Assembly (NCBI RefSeq): GCF_003289645.1 | Contig: NZ_QLYX01000008.1 | Coordinates: 272,147-310,454 of the forward strand | Length of the DNA stretch: 38,308 nt | Reading direction: 5' to 3' | From: Actinomadura craniellae | Lineage (GTDB): Bacteria; Actinomycetota; Actinomycetes; Streptosporangiales; Streptosporangiaceae | In this document: piece by piece, positions 1 through 9,107 of the stretch | Position numbering within the stretch: the stretch's first letter is position 1 | How the letters are laid out: each line of letters starts with the position of its first letter | Notes under the pieces: generated by a model | Told to the model about the DNA's origin: nothing | The model's database searches: none | What the model saw: the letters and a program-made list of their open reading frames with translations, nothing else | Position numbers and translations under genes: made by a program

Positions 1-941
1 TCTACCACCCGTGGACGGGCTACGTCATCGTGCCGATCTTCGCGCTGGCGAACGCCGGGGTCCACCTGGACGCGCGGATGCTGTCCGAGGCGATGCGCTC
101 CCCGCTGACCTGGGGGATCATCGCCGGGCTGGTGGCCGGTAAGCCGATCGGCATCATGATCGGCTCGCTGGCCGCGACCCGGCTGGGGATCGGCCGGATG
201 CCGCACGGCATGAACGCCCTCCAGCTCGCCGGCGGGGCCGCCCTGTCCGGGATCGGGTTCACCATCTCCCTGTTCATCGTCGACCTGGCGCTGGACGACC
301 CCCTGCTGGCCGACGAGGCCCGGGTCGGCGTGCTGGCGGCCTCGGTGCTGGCGACGCTGCTGGGCTGGGCGCTGTTCCTCGTCGCCCGCCGGCCCGGCCG
401 GGCCCCCGAGGCCCGGCCGACCCGGCTCGACCCGCCGGTGGACCCCCGGCGCGACCACGTCCGCGGGCCCGCCGGCGCGCCGCTGACGCTGGTCGAGTAC
501 GGCGACTTCGAGTGCCCCTTCTGCGGCCAGGCCACGGGGTCGGTGGAGGAGGTGCGGGAGTACTTCGGCGACCGGCTGCGGTACGTCTTCCGCCACCTGC
601 CGCTGACCGACGTGCACCCGCACGCGGAACTGGCCGCCCAGGCGGCGGAGGCCGCGGCGGCCCAGGGCCGGTTCTGGGAGATGCACGACCTGCTGTTCGC
701 GCACGGCGACCGCCTGGACGCGGAGGTCATCTACGTCCTCGCCCGGGAACTCGACCTGGACCTGGACGAGTTCGAGGCCGACATGTGGAACACCCTGTAC
801 GCGTCCCGGATCCTGGAGGACGTCGAGAGCGCCGGCACCGGCGGGGCGCAGGGCACCCCGACGTTCTTCGTCAACGGGCACCGGCACGCCGGCCCCTTCG
901 ACGCCGCCACCCTGATCCGCGTCCTGGAGGAGGGCCCCTGA
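1..941 (+). CDS. nhaA: NhaA-type Na+/H+ antiporter fused to DsbA-like thioredoxin domain (3' part)
   Basis: The reading frame is open from base 3, so the gene starts upstream of the window. The visible N-terminal third is the end of an NhaA antiporter: the IFALANAGV segment, a glycine-rich helix with [10 protein letters not shown], and a last membrane helix ending near base 390. A charged linker follows, then a thioredoxin/DsbA-fold domain (about 440-935) with a CPFC active site at 513-524 and a cis-Pro loop GTPTFFVNG near 853-880. NhaA exchanges cytoplasmic Na+ for protons; the fused domain is likely extracytoplasmic and may act on thiols. NhaA-thioredoxin fusions are known in actinobacteria. 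The gene converges on the ABC permease with 40 bp between stops. The missing N-terminus prevents a check of the antiporter's ion-binding aspartates. Confidence 0.9.
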   Translation, partial: YHPWTGYVIVPIFALANAGVHLDARMLSEAMRSPLTWGIIAGLVAGKPIGIMIGSLAATRLGIGRMPHGMNALQLAGGAALSGIGFTISLFIVDLALDDPLLADEARVGVLAASVLATLLGWALFLVARRPGRAPEARPTRLDPPVDPRRDHVRGPAGAPLTLVEYGDFECPFCGQATGSVEEVREYFGDRLRYVFRHLPLTDVHPHAELAAQAAEAAAAQGRFWEMHDLLFAHGDRLDAEVIYVLARELDLDLDEFEADMWNTLYASRILEDVESAGTGGAQGTPTFFVNGHRHAGPFDAATLIRVLEEGP

Positions 942-981
942 GCCCGGCGGGAGACGGGGGAGAGAACGCGGCCGGCGGGGT

Positions 982-2238
982 TCAGGTGGCTAGGGCGGCG
1001 ACGGGCTCCATGCGGGCGGCCTTGGCGGCGGGGTACACGCCGGCCACGAGACCGACGGTCAGGCCGAGCAGCGGCCCGACCACCAGCAGCCAGGGTGAGA
1101 TGGCGGCGGTCCACCCCCTGGCCAGGGAGATCGCGATGGTGAGGTCCAGCCCGCCGATGGTGCCGGCCACCCCGCCGAGCAGGCCCAGCACACCGCTCTC
1201 CAGCAGGAACTGAACGAGGATGGAGCGGCGGGAGGCGCCGATGGCACGCCGCAACCCGATCTCGTGGCGGCGCTCCAGGACGGCGACCAGGGTGGTGTTG
1301 CCGATACCGATCGCGCTGATCAGCAGCGATACCGCGGCCATGACGAGGAACAGCGTGCGGGTGTCGGTCTCGACCCCGGCCCGGAGCCGCTCCGGGTCGG
1401 GCGGGACCTGGGCGACGAGCTGGTCGGGCTGGGCCGGGTCGAGGGCGACCTTGGCCTCGGTGCCCACCTGCCGGGCCGCGCCGGGCCGGGTCTGCACGAC
1501 CACCTTGGGTTCCTGGAACGAGATCTTCGAGGTGGGGTCACGTGCCACCCATTCCGGGACGATCGCCGACAGCTGTGCCTGGGAGTCGAAGTCCGCGGTG
1601 GTGACGATGCCGAGCAGCAGGTAGGGGCGTCCCGCCAGGTGGATGACCGTACGCCCGTCGGCGATGCTGTGATCGGCCGGGTTCAGCCCCAGGTTGCGGG
1701 CCGCGACGTCGCCGAGCAGGAGCACCCGATGCCGCAGGTCCTGGTGGACGGGGTCGTACAGCCGGCCCGAGACGGGCCGTATCCGCAGCGCTCGCAGCGC
1801 GTCCGGATCGGCGGCCATCACCTGGGTCTCCACCGCCGCCGACGGCACGCGGTCGCCGGGCCGGCCGGCCCGGGGCAGGGGGTCCCCGGCGAGGGCCACC
1901 GTTCCGGCGGCGACGACCCCGTTCAGCCGCCTGGCCCGCTCCAGCGCGTCGGGGCCGATGACCGGGCCGCGCAGGCCGGTCGCGGTGTCGATCGGAGCGC
2001 CCGCCGCACCCGAGAAGCCCTCCACGGAGATCCTGGTCGCCTTGAGCGCGTCGAACCGGGCCGACACCTGGGCGGCCGCGGAACCGGTCAGGCCGACGGT
2101 CGCCACGAGGGCCAGGATGCCGAACGCGACCCCGAGCAGGGTCAGGGCACTGCGCAGCCTGCGCCCCCGTACGGCCTCCACCGCCTCGGTCACCAGGTCC
2201 AGCGCCGCCGCGCCGCCCCGGTGCCGCGGCTCAGCCAT
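982..2238 (-). CDS. MacB/FtsX-type ABC transporter permease
   Basis: The 418-residue protein has the MacB/FtsX layout: one N-terminal membrane helix (about residues 28-52), a large extracytoplasmic MacB_PCD-like domain (about 55-285), then three membrane helices. The conserved segment ERRHEIGLRRAIGAS lies after the second helix, and PAAKAARMEPVAAL is at the C-terminus. It would form the membrane half of a type VII ABC transporter that drives substrate movement mechanically rather than through a channel. The ATG at 2238 overlaps the end of the ATPase gene by 8 bp, so the two are probably translationally coupled. The substrate is not evident. It is the last gene of the unit and converges on the nhaA-type gene. 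Confidence 0.9.
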   Translation of the reverse strand: MAEPRHRGGAAALDLVTEAVEAVRGRRLRSALTLLGVAFGILALVATVGLTGSAAAQVSARFDALKATRISVEGFSGAAGAPIDTATGLRGPVIGPDALERARRLNGVVAAGTVALAGDPLPRAGRPGDRVPSAAVETQVMAADPDALRALRIRPVSGRLYDPVHQDLRHRVLLLGDVAARNLGLNPADHSIADGRTVIHLAGRPYLLLGIVTTADFDSQAQLSAIVPEWVARDPTSKISFQEPKVVVQTRPGAARQVGTEAKVALDPAQPDQLVAQVPPDPERLRAGVETDTRTLFLVMAAVSLLISAIGIGNTTLVAVLERRHEIGLRRAIGASRRSILVQFLLESGVLGLLGGVAGTIGGLDLTIAISLARGWTAAISPWLLVVGPLLGLTVGLVAGVYPAAKAARMEPVAALAT

Positions 2239-2947
2239 GCGGGGGACGCTCGGCGAGCGCCTGCCGGTCGGTGACCTCGCCGAGCCGCCCGTCGCGTACC
2301 CGCAGCACGCGGTCCGCGGCGCCCGCGATCGCGAGGTCGTGGGTGACCACGACCACGGCCGGCCCGCCGTCGTGCGCCAGGTCGGCGAGCATGGCCATCA
2401 CCGTGCCGGACATTTCGGTGTCCAGGTTCCCGGTCGGCTCGTCGCAGAGCAGGAGCAGGGGCCGGTGCACGATGGCCCGGGCGATCGCCACGCGCTGTTT
2501 CTCGCCCCCCGACAGGGTGCGGGGCACCGCGTGGAGCCGGTGGCCCAGCCCCACCCGGTGGAGCGTTTCCCGCGCGATCCGGTGCCGCTCCCGGCGGGGT
2601 CCGCGGTTGTACAGGAGAGGCAGCGCGACGTTGGCGACCGCGGTTTTGTGGCCGATGAGGTGGAACGCCTGGAAGACGAAGCCGATCCGGTGCGCCCGTA
2701 CCCGGGTCCGCTCGGCCTCCGACAGCCGTGCCGTGTCCTGCCCGCCCAGCAGGTAGCGGCCCGAGGTCGGGCGATCCAGCAGGCCGAGCGTGTTCAGCAG
2801 CGTCGACTTCCCCGATCCCGACGGGCCGATGATCGCCACGATCTCGCCCGCGGCGACGGAGAGGTTCACCTCGCTGAGGGCGTCGACCGGCCCGGCCGGC
2901 GACTCGTAGGTCCGGCAGACCCCCTCCAGGGTCACGGCCGCCGTCAC
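2231..2947 (-). CDS. MacB-type ABC transporter ATP-binding protein
   Basis: This ATPase of the lipoprotein-export/MacB group powers the adjacent permease. The 238 residues contain Walker A GPSGSGKST, a Q-loop FVFQAFHLIG, the signature LSGGEKQR, Walker B LLLLCDEPTGNLD and the switch histidine in VVVTHD. The frame stays open upstream to 3127, but I chose the GTG at 2947. It overlaps the stop of the membrane-fusion gene as GTGA, follows a GAGGAG-type ribosome site, and puts the first beta-strand (VTLEGVCRTY) at the normal distance. The extra upstream residues are Arg/Gly-rich and do not look like protein. Confidence 0.92.
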   Translation of the reverse strand: MTAAVTLEGVCRTYESPAGPVDALSEVNLSVAAGEIVAIIGPSGSGKSTLLNTLGLLDRPTSGRYLLGGQDTARLSEAERTRVRAHRIGFVFQAFHLIGHKTAVANVALPLLYNRGPRRERHRIARETLHRVGLGHRLHAVPRTLSGGEKQRVAIARAIVHRPLLLLCDEPTGNLDTEMSGTVMAMLADLAHDGGPAVVVVTHDLAIAGAADRVLRVRDGRLGEVTDRQALAERPPHG

Positions 2948-4155
2948 GGGGGCTCCTCGCGAACCGTCCAGGCGCTCACCAGTACCTGGTCGCCGCCGGC
3001 CAGCGCGCCCGCCGGCGTGGAGATCGCGACCTGGCCGTCCACTTCGAAGCCCGGCTCGACCTCCACTTCGAGCCGCCGCCCGGCACGGACGACCTTGACG
3101 ACCGTACGGCCGCCGGGCAGCGACCACAGCGCGGAGGAGGGCACGACGGGCCCCTTCGCGGCGGCTTTCTCGACTTCGATGCGCGCCTGGTAACCCGTGC
3201 CGGCTTTCAGGGACGACCCCGCCCGGAGCGTCACCTCCCGACCGGGTTCGTCCCCCGGTTCGTCGTCCGGTGCCGGGGAGCCCTGGCCGGCCGGCGGATC
3301 GTTCCGCACGGCCGGGCCGATGCGGTCGACCCGTGCCGGCAGCGCCCTGCCCGCCGGCGGTGTCACGGTGGCCGGGGCTCCCCTGCGCAGGCCGTGTACG
3401 GCGCTTTCGTCGGGTACCGCGCAGCGCAGCACCACCCGGCCGGACTGCACGACCACGTCTCCGGTCCGCGCGGGCTCACCGACGGCCGTGGCGACCTTGC
3501 CCAGCCGGGCCGGCAGCCGGGGGAGCACCAGCAGTTCCCGGCGGGGCATCGTCACGCCCGCGGCGGGCGATCGCGGGTCGCGTTCCTCCGTCCCGCCACC
3601 GGCCGGTGGCGCCGCGCCGGGGGCGGGGTAGCCGTGGTCGCGGTAGAGCCGTGCCACGGCCTGCCGGGTGCGCTCGTCGAACGTGCCGCTCGGCCGCCGC
3701 GCGGGCAGCAGCCCGAGCCGGACCAGCGCCGCCTGCAGCTGTTCGACGTCAGGGCCCCTGGCTCCCGGCAGGATGTCCCGGTAGGCCGGTAGCCGCCCGG
3801 CCAGCACGATCACCGGACGGCCTGAGACCTCCACCAGGACCCGGCCCTCGCCGATCAGGTGCCCGTTTTTCACCGGCAGTGCCGTGACGACGGGGTCGCC
3901 CTGCCCCTCGCCGGCCGCCAGCGGGACCGGCACCACCGAACTCGGTTCCGCCCGGCAGTCCAGGGTCGCCGTGCGCACGAGCGTTTCGAACCGTACCGGC
4001 ACGGTGATCACCGATCTCGGCGGAGCCTTCGCCTCCGCCGCCAGCTGTTGCGGTGTCCGGGCCTGGCCGGCGAGCCACCAGGTCACTCCCGTCCCCAGTA
4101 CCAAGCCGCTCAGACCGGTGAAAACCGCCCATCGGCTGCGCCCTAAGGCCGGCAT
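2944..4155 (-). CDS. Membrane-fusion protein of ABC system with peptidoglycan-binding domain
   Basis: This 403-residue HlyD/MacA-like periplasmic adaptor partners the ATPase and permease. It has an N-terminal signal anchor (about residues 8-30), a first beta-rich part, and an inserted peptidoglycan-binding type 1 domain at about 129-175 (LPGARGPDVEQLQAAL, then GTFDERTRQAVARLYRD). Beta-barrel and lipoyl-like segments follow, with a C-terminal motif VPSSALWSLPGGRTVVKV typical of adaptor proteins. In a monoderm cell with no outer membrane or TolC, the wall-binding domain probably replaces the long coiled-coil hairpin. The ATG at 4155 has GAAGGA upstream. It ends in a GTGA overlap with the ATPase gene. 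Confidence 0.85.
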   Translation of the reverse strand: MPALGRSRWAVFTGLSGLVLGTGVTWWLAGQARTPQQLAAEAKAPPRSVITVPVRFETLVRTATLDCRAEPSSVVPVPLAAGEGQGDPVVTALPVKNGHLIGEGRVLVEVSGRPVIVLAGRLPAYRDILPGARGPDVEQLQAALVRLGLLPARRPSGTFDERTRQAVARLYRDHGYPAPGAAPPAGGGTEERDPRSPAAGVTMPRRELLVLPRLPARLGKVATAVGEPARTGDVVVQSGRVVLRCAVPDESAVHGLRRGAPATVTPPAGRALPARVDRIGPAVRNDPPAGQGSPAPDDEPGDEPGREVTLRAGSSLKAGTGYQARIEVEKAAAKGPVVPSSALWSLPGGRTVVKVVRAGRRLEVEVEPGFEVDGQVAISTPAGALAGGDQVLVSAWTVREEPP

Positions 4156-4213
4156 GTCGGTCCTTCGTCTCGATCGCGGGTGCCGAAACGGCAGCGCATA
4201 TGGACCGTTCGCC

Positions 4214-5161
4214 CTAACTTGTCAGAATCTTCTTTGCCCGCGCGAGCGCAGCCTGGTTCATCTCCCTGATGGCGGTGATATCTGCCTCGTACCGGCGCAT
4301 CCCAGCCGTGTAATAGAGATCTTCCAGCCGGCGACGTTGAGCTGCGTAATTGTTTTTGAGCTCGCACTCCGCATCTGCGACGGCCAGTTTGATCTCCGCT
4401 CTGAACGCCTGGTCGGCGCTTGCCGACTTGTAGCGGGTCGCGGCCTGACTGCGGGCCGCGGCGGGGTCGGGAAGAGCGGGGTGCCCCTTGCCGGACATGC
4501 ATGCCGACCAGGTGGAGTTGAGCGTCTTCATGGCAGGGTCGGCGCCGGCTCTACGACGGGCCTCGATGGGAAGGTTCGCGGCGAAGTTCTCGCCCTTGAG
4601 CATCTGTTCGAGGGAGCCGAATATCTTGATGCGCGCCTCGGACAGGCAGCCGACGGGAGAGGTTTCGATTTGCTTTCCGTCCGGCAGGGTAACCCGTATT
4701 CTTTTGACATCGTCCGGGCCGTAGAAAGCTTCTCCCCATCTTTTCCTGTCTGCCTCTGAAAGAAGCTTGAGGTCAGCGGCGCCGGGGTCGTTCTGCGGTC
4801 CCCCGATACGCTCCTGGGTCTTGTACCCGTGACGTTTGGCCGCGGCGACGCCGATGCCGTAGTCGTCCTTGCCCATGGTGGGGTGCGCGTCGGTGGCGGG
4901 GGCCGTCAGCTTGACGTAGCGGAAGCCCTTGGCCGCCATGCACCGGTGGACGAGTTCCTGCTCCGCGGCGAACCGCGTGCTGAAGCCGTCGAAGAGACCG
5001 CGCAGGGCGTCCCGGACGCCGGGATCCGGAGACCGGGGCAGTTGCCAGGGAACCTCGGGGCCGCCCTTGACGGGACCCCGGTCCGGGGAGTCTCCTCCGC
5101 AGCCGGCGAGCGGCACCGCCGAAATGGCGGCGGCCAGGCCGATCTGCAAATATTTCGACAT
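4214..5161 (-). CDS. Putative lipoprotein of ABC-export operon, function unknown
   Basis: The frame is open from 5299, but the ATG at 5161 is the credible start because it begins a lipoprotein signal: MSKYLQ, a hydrophobic stretch, then lipobox LAGC with the acylated cysteine at residue 21. The mature part of about 295 residues is charged and mostly helical. It has repeated Glu/Arg/Ala-rich stretches towards the C-terminus and a few cysteines (for example HRCMAAKGF and SACMSGKGHP). I recognise no domain. It stands 58 bp upstream of the membrane-fusion gene on the same strand, so it probably belongs to the transporter unit as a surface sensor, chaperone or substrate-handling protein. Base composition is a little less GC-rich than its neighbours. 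Confidence 0.75.
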   Translation of the reverse strand: MSKYLQIGLAAAISAVPLAGCGGDSPDRGPVKGGPEVPWQLPRSPDPGVRDALRGLFDGFSTRFAAEQELVHRCMAAKGFRYVKLTAPATDAHPTMGKDDYGIGVAAAKRHGYKTQERIGGPQNDPGAADLKLLSEADRKRWGEAFYGPDDVKRIRVTLPDGKQIETSPVGCLSEARIKIFGSLEQMLKGENFAANLPIEARRRAGADPAMKTLNSTWSACMSGKGHPALPDPAAARSQAATRYKSASADQAFRAEIKLAVADAECELKNNYAAQRRRLEDLYYTAGMRRYEADITAIREMNQAALARAKKILTS

Positions 5162-5246
5162 GGTGGCCCGTTGCCGCCCGGAACGGCTGTCCGGGCGGCA
5201 GCGAGCTTGCCGAATAATCGGCACGTCTTCGTACCCTTCGGTTAGG

Positions 5247-5666
5247 TCAGCAGGAGACGCCGGCGTTCCAGCCGTGGTGACTTTCGCCACGGTTGACATA
5301 CATTCCGGAGCCTGCTCGGGGGAGGTACTGCCCTCGGCTGACCCATACTGTCACGGCCACGTACCCGGGCCTGTCGTAGACGCAACTCCAGTACCAGCTC
5401 TGGTAGCGGTTCGCCCAGGAAGAGTCCTTGTTTCGAAGTTGCGACGGTGCCGAGGTGTTGAGCCAGTTCGACTGGTTTCCCTGGTGTTCGAAGTGCTTGC
5501 CGCCGAACTCCGCGTCTTCGTACACGCACAGCGCGCCGATGTCGCAGGGATTCGCCGCGGCCGCCGGGGCGGGCTCCGCAGCCGCCGGGGTCGCAGCCGA
5601 GAGGCAGAGACCTGCTACCGTCACGGCGGATAGAGAGGTTGCCAGTACCGTTGCCCTTACTGCCAT
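5247..5666 (-). CDS. Secreted peptidase inhibitor I36-like (crystallin-fold) protein
   Basis: This 139-residue protein has a Sec signal peptide (cleavage probable after the ATPAAA segment near residue 30). A compact Trp/Tyr-rich domain follows, with four cysteines, which would allow two disulfides. The pattern CDIGALCVYEDAEFGGKHFEHQG resembles the beta/gamma-crystallin-like peptidase inhibitor family I36 (SMPI type) of actinomycetes. By family knowledge it would be exported and could inhibit metalloproteases; many family members are untested. It lies 85 bp upstream of the lipoprotein gene on the same strand. Whether the ABC unit is functionally tied to it is unknown. Confidence 0.75.
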   Translation of the reverse strand: MAVRATVLATSLSAVTVAGLCLSAATPAAAEPAPAAAANPCDIGALCVYEDAEFGGKHFEHQGNQSNWLNTSAPSQLRNKDSSWANRYQSWYWSCVYDRPGYVAVTVWVSRGQYLPRAGSGMYVNRGESHHGWNAGVSC

Positions 5667-5856
5667 GCTGATCCCCAGTCAGAGAGGTAGTAAAACTTCG
5701 GTGACCAGACGATTCGACCATATGCATTTTGCTGTGAGCAATATGCATAGAGTGACGTTATTTAGCCGTTATCTGAATGGTTGACATCTCAACTGTCAGA
5801 ATGGATGCACACCTTGATGGGCGTGTGGTCGAGCTGGTCTGTTGTGACCGCCCGGC
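5667..5856. promoter_or_regulatory. AT-rich intergenic region upstream of the I36-like gene
   Basis: This 190-bp stretch is clearly less GC-rich than its surroundings. It holds two copies of ATATGCAT about 20 bp apart (in 5719-5750) and an inverted repeat TGACA-N7-TGTCA near 5782-5798. It must contain the promoter of the minus-strand I36-like gene and the 3' end of the kdp transcript. I cannot assign -35 and -10 boxes with certainty and I see no strong terminator hairpin after kdpE. Confidence 0.4.
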
Positions 5857-6537
5857 TCAGGGTTCGAAGCGGTAGCCCATGCCCGGTTCGGTGATCAGGT
5901 GGCGGGGGCGGGCCGGGTCGGGTTCGAGCTTGCGGCGCAGGGTGGCCAGGTAGACGCGCAGGTAGTGGGTCTCCTTGACGTGCTGGGGGGACCAGACCTC
6001 CGCGAGCAGGCGGCGCTGGCTGATCAGCTTGCCGGGGTTGCTCACCAGCAGTTCGAGAACGCCCCACTCGGTGGGGGTGAGGTGCACCTCGGCGCCGTCG
6101 GAGACGCGGCGGACGGTCTTGCGCGCCAGGTCGACCTCGTGGTCGCCGACGGTGACGGCCGGCGGGGCCTCGGTGCCGGGGGCGCGGCGGGTCACCGCGC
6201 GGATCCGGGCCAGCAGCTCGTCCACGCTGAACGGCTTGCCCACGTAGTCGTCGGCGCCGGCGTCCAGGGCGTCCACCTTGTCCTGGCTGCCGGTGCGGCC
6301 CGACAGCACGATGATGGGCACCCGGGTCCAGCTGCGCAGGCCGCGGATGACGTGGACGCCGTCCAGGTCGGGCAGCCCCAGGTCCAGGACGATCAGGTCG
6401 GGGTGCCAGGTGGCGGCCCGGGCCAGGGCCTGGCCGCCGTCGGGCACGGCCGCCACCTCGTACTGGCGGGCGCGCAGGTTCAGGCTGACGGTGCGCAGGA
6501 TCTGCGGGTCGTCGTCGACCACCAGGATGCGGGTCAT
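5857..6537 (-). CDS. kdpE: KdpE response regulator
   Basis: This 226-residue OmpR-family regulator has an N-terminal receiver domain with acidic pocket DDD at 8-10, phospho-acceptor Asp52 in LIVLDLGLPD, and the Lys of GKPFS. A C-terminal winged helix contains LTPTEWGVLELLVSNPGKLISQRRLL and ends TEPGMGYRFEP, the usual KdpE ending. It accepts phosphate from KdpD and activates the kdp promoter under potassium limitation. The ATG at 6537 overlaps the kdpD stop by 4 bp (ATGA). It is the last gene of the kdp operon, so the operon should autoregulate. Confidence 0.95.
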   Translation of the reverse strand: MTRILVVDDDPQILRTVSLNLRARQYEVAAVPDGGQALARAATWHPDLIVLDLGLPDLDGVHVIRGLRSWTRVPIIVLSGRTGSQDKVDALDAGADDYVGKPFSVDELLARIRAVTRRAPGTEAPPAVTVGDHEVDLARKTVRRVSDGAEVHLTPTEWGVLELLVSNPGKLISQRRLLAEVWSPQHVKETHYLRVYLATLRRKLEPDPARPRHLITEPGMGYRFEP

Positions 6538-9095
6538 CGCAGCTCCGCCTCGGGGTCCGGCACGGCGGCCCGGTGCGCGGGCAGGGTGAGGATCATCGTG
6601 ACGCCGCCGCCGGGGGTGTCCTCGGGCTCGATGCCGCCGCCCATCGCCTCGGCGAGGCCCCGGGCCAGCGCCAGCCCCAGCCCGACGCCGGTGTGGTTGT
6701 CGCGGTCGCCGCGCCGCTGGAACGGCAGGAACACCCGGTCCCGGTCCGCCGCCGGGATCCCGGGGCCGCGGTCCACGACCCTGATCTCCACGGTGTCGGC
6801 GTGCGAGCTCGCGGTCACCAGCACCGCCGCGCCGGGCGGGGTGTAGCGCAGCGCGTTGGACAGCAGGTTGGCGAGGATGCGTTCGAGCAGTGCCGGGTCG
6901 GCGAGGAGTTCGGGCAGCGCGCCCGGCACCTGCACCCGGACCTGGGCGGCGTCCGCGCCGAGGTCGTCCAGGACGCGCGGAACGATGTCCTCGACGGCCA
7001 TCGGGCGGGTGAGCATGCCCAGCGCCCCGGCCTGCAACCGGCTCATGTCGAGGAGGTTGGCGACCAGCCGGTCCAGCCGGTCCAGGGACTGGGCGGCGGC
7101 GTCCAGCAGTTCCGCCTCGTCCTGCTCGCTCCAGGAGACGTCGGGGCTGCGCAGGCTCTCGACGGCGGCCTTGGCCGAGGAGAGCGGGGTGCGCAGGTCG
7201 TGGCTGACCGCGTTGAGCAGGGCGGTCCGCATCCGGTCGGCTTCGGCGAGCGGGCGCACCTGCTCGGCCTGCTCGGTCAGCCGGCGCTGCCGCAGCGCGA
7301 CGGCGGCCTGGGCGGCGAACGCCTCCAGCACCCGCCGGTCCGTGGCCGAGGGGGTGGGGCCGCACAGCACGAGGACCAGGTCGTCGTCGATGGTGATCTC
7401 GGCGTCGCCCTGGTCGGGGCTGCCGCAGGGCCGCCCGCCGGTGGCGGCGGCGACCTTCCAGCGGTGCGGGTCGTGCTGCCGGCCGGGGGTCAGCGGGGTG
7501 TCGGCGGGGCGTTCCAGCAGGGTGACGGAGGTCAGCCGGAAGGTCTCGCGGAGCCGTTCGAGCAGGGAGTCCAGGGCGCGCTCGCCGCGCAGCACGTGCC
7601 CGGACAGGGTGGCCAGCAGGGTCGCCTCGGCCCGGGCCGCGGCGGCCTGGCGGGTGCGCCGGGCGGCCTGGTCGACGACCGTGCTGACGGCGGCGGCGAC
7701 CACCACGTACACGATCAGCGCGAGCAGGTTCTCGTGCTCGGAGATGGTGAAGGTGTGGTACGGCGGGGTGAAGTAGTAGTTCAGCAGCAGCGACCCGGCC
7801 ACGGCCGCCAGCAGCGCCGGGTACAGGCCGCCGGCCAGGGCCACCCCGATCACCGCGGCGAGGAACAGCAGTATGTCGCTGGGCAGCGGCACCCGGTCGC
7901 GCAGCGCGGCCAGCAGCAGGGTGAGCAGCGGCAGGCCGAGGACGGTGAGCGCGAACCCGGCGGCCTGCCGCTGCGCGGTCAGCCCGCCGCCCAGGGCGGG
8001 GGGCCGCCGCCCGGCACTGACCTTCTCGTGGGTGACCATGTGCACGTCGATGGCACCGGACTGCGCGATGGTCGTCATCCCCACCCCCCGGGAGAGCAGC
8101 CGCGCGAACCGGCCCCGGCGGGACGCGCCGAGCACGAGCTGGGTGGCGTTGGCCCCCCGGGCGAAGTCCAGCAGGGCGGCCACGATGTCGTCGCCGACCA
8201 CCTGGTGGTAGGTGCCGCCCATGCTCTCCACCAGGGCCCGCTGCCGGGCGAGGTCGGCGGGGTTGGCGCCGGTGAGGCCGTCGCCGCGGAGGACGTGGAC
8301 GGCCAGCAGGTCGGCGCCCTTGGTGCGGTCGGCGATGCGCGCGGCCCGCCGGATCAGCGTGTCGCCCTCCGTCCCGCCGCTGATCGCGACGACCACCCGC
8401 TCCCGGGCCTCCCAGGTGCCGCGGATGCCGTGGTCTGCGCGGTACCGGTCGAGCTGGTCGTCGACCTTGTCGGCCAGCCACAGCAGCGCCAGTTCCCGCA
8501 GCGCGGTGAGGTTGCCGACGCGGAAGTAGTTGCCCAGCGCGGCGTCCACCTTCTCGGGGGCGTAGACGTTGCCGTGCGCCATCCGGCGGCGCAGCGCCTC
8601 CGGCGTCATGTCGACCAGTTCGACCTGGTCGGCGCGGCGGACCACCTCGTCGGGCACCGTCTCGCGCTGCGGCACCCCGGTGATCTCCCGCACCACGTCG
8701 TTGAGCGACTCCAGGTGCTGGACGTTGACGGTGGAGATGACGTCGATGCCGGCGTCCAGCAGCTCCTCGATGTCCTGCCAGCGCTTGACGTTGCGGGAGC
8801 CCGGGACGTTGGTGTGCGCCAGCTCGTCCACCAGCGCCACCGCGGGGCGCCGGGCGATCACCGTGTCGGTGTCGAGCTCGGTGAACTCCGCGCCCCGGTG
8901 CTCCATCGTCTTGCGCGGCACCAGTTCCAGCCCTTCGACCTGCTCGGCGGTCCGGGCCCGGCCGTGGGTCTCCACGTAGCCGATCACCACGTCGGTGCCG
9001 CGGCCGAGCCGGCGCCGGCCCTCGGCGAGCATGGCGTAGGTCTTGCCGACGCCTGGGGCGGCCCCCAGGTAGATGCGGAGCCGCCCGCGCGCCAT
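6534..9095 (-). CDS. kdpD: KdpD osmosensitive potassium sensor histidine kinase
   Basis: The 853-residue sensor kinase has the full KdpD layout. An N-terminal KdpD domain carries Walker A GAAPGVGKT at 11-19. A UspA-like domain follows (about 230-350), then four closely spaced membrane helices (about 375-480), a GAF-like region, a HisKA domain with His632 in SHDLRTPLSSAK, and a HATPase with NLLSNALRYTPPG, DRGPGIP and GVGLGLALARG. It senses low K+ or ionic stress and phosphorylates KdpE. The ATG at 9095 has AGGAG upstream and is 12 bp from the kdpC stop. KdpD UspA domains bind c-di-AMP in some Firmicutes; whether this one does cannot be read from sequence. Confidence 0.95.
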   Translation of the reverse strand: MARGRLRIYLGAAPGVGKTYAMLAEGRRRLGRGTDVVIGYVETHGRARTAEQVEGLELVPRKTMEHRGAEFTELDTDTVIARRPAVALVDELAHTNVPGSRNVKRWQDIEELLDAGIDVISTVNVQHLESLNDVVREITGVPQRETVPDEVVRRADQVELVDMTPEALRRRMAHGNVYAPEKVDAALGNYFRVGNLTALRELALLWLADKVDDQLDRYRADHGIRGTWEARERVVVAISGGTEGDTLIRRAARIADRTKGADLLAVHVLRGDGLTGANPADLARQRALVESMGGTYHQVVGDDIVAALLDFARGANATQLVLGASRRGRFARLLSRGVGMTTIAQSGAIDVHMVTHEKVSAGRRPPALGGGLTAQRQAAGFALTVLGLPLLTLLLAALRDRVPLPSDILLFLAAVIGVALAGGLYPALLAAVAGSLLLNYYFTPPYHTFTISEHENLLALIVYVVVAAAVSTVVDQAARRTRQAAAARAEATLLATLSGHVLRGERALDSLLERLRETFRLTSVTLLERPADTPLTPGRQHDPHRWKVAAATGGRPCGSPDQGDAEITIDDDLVLVLCGPTPSATDRRVLEAFAAQAAVALRQRRLTEQAEQVRPLAEADRMRTALLNAVSHDLRTPLSSAKAAVESLRSPDVSWSEQDEAELLDAAAQSLDRLDRLVANLLDMSRLQAGALGMLTRPMAVEDIVPRVLDDLGADAAQVRVQVPGALPELLADPALLERILANLLSNALRYTPPGAAVLVTASSHADTVEIRVVDRGPGIPAADRDRVFLPFQRRGDRDNHTGVGLGLALARGLAEAMGGGIEPEDTPGGGVTMILTLPAHRAAVPDPEAELR

Positions 9096-9107
9096 GGGGT
9101 TTCTCCT

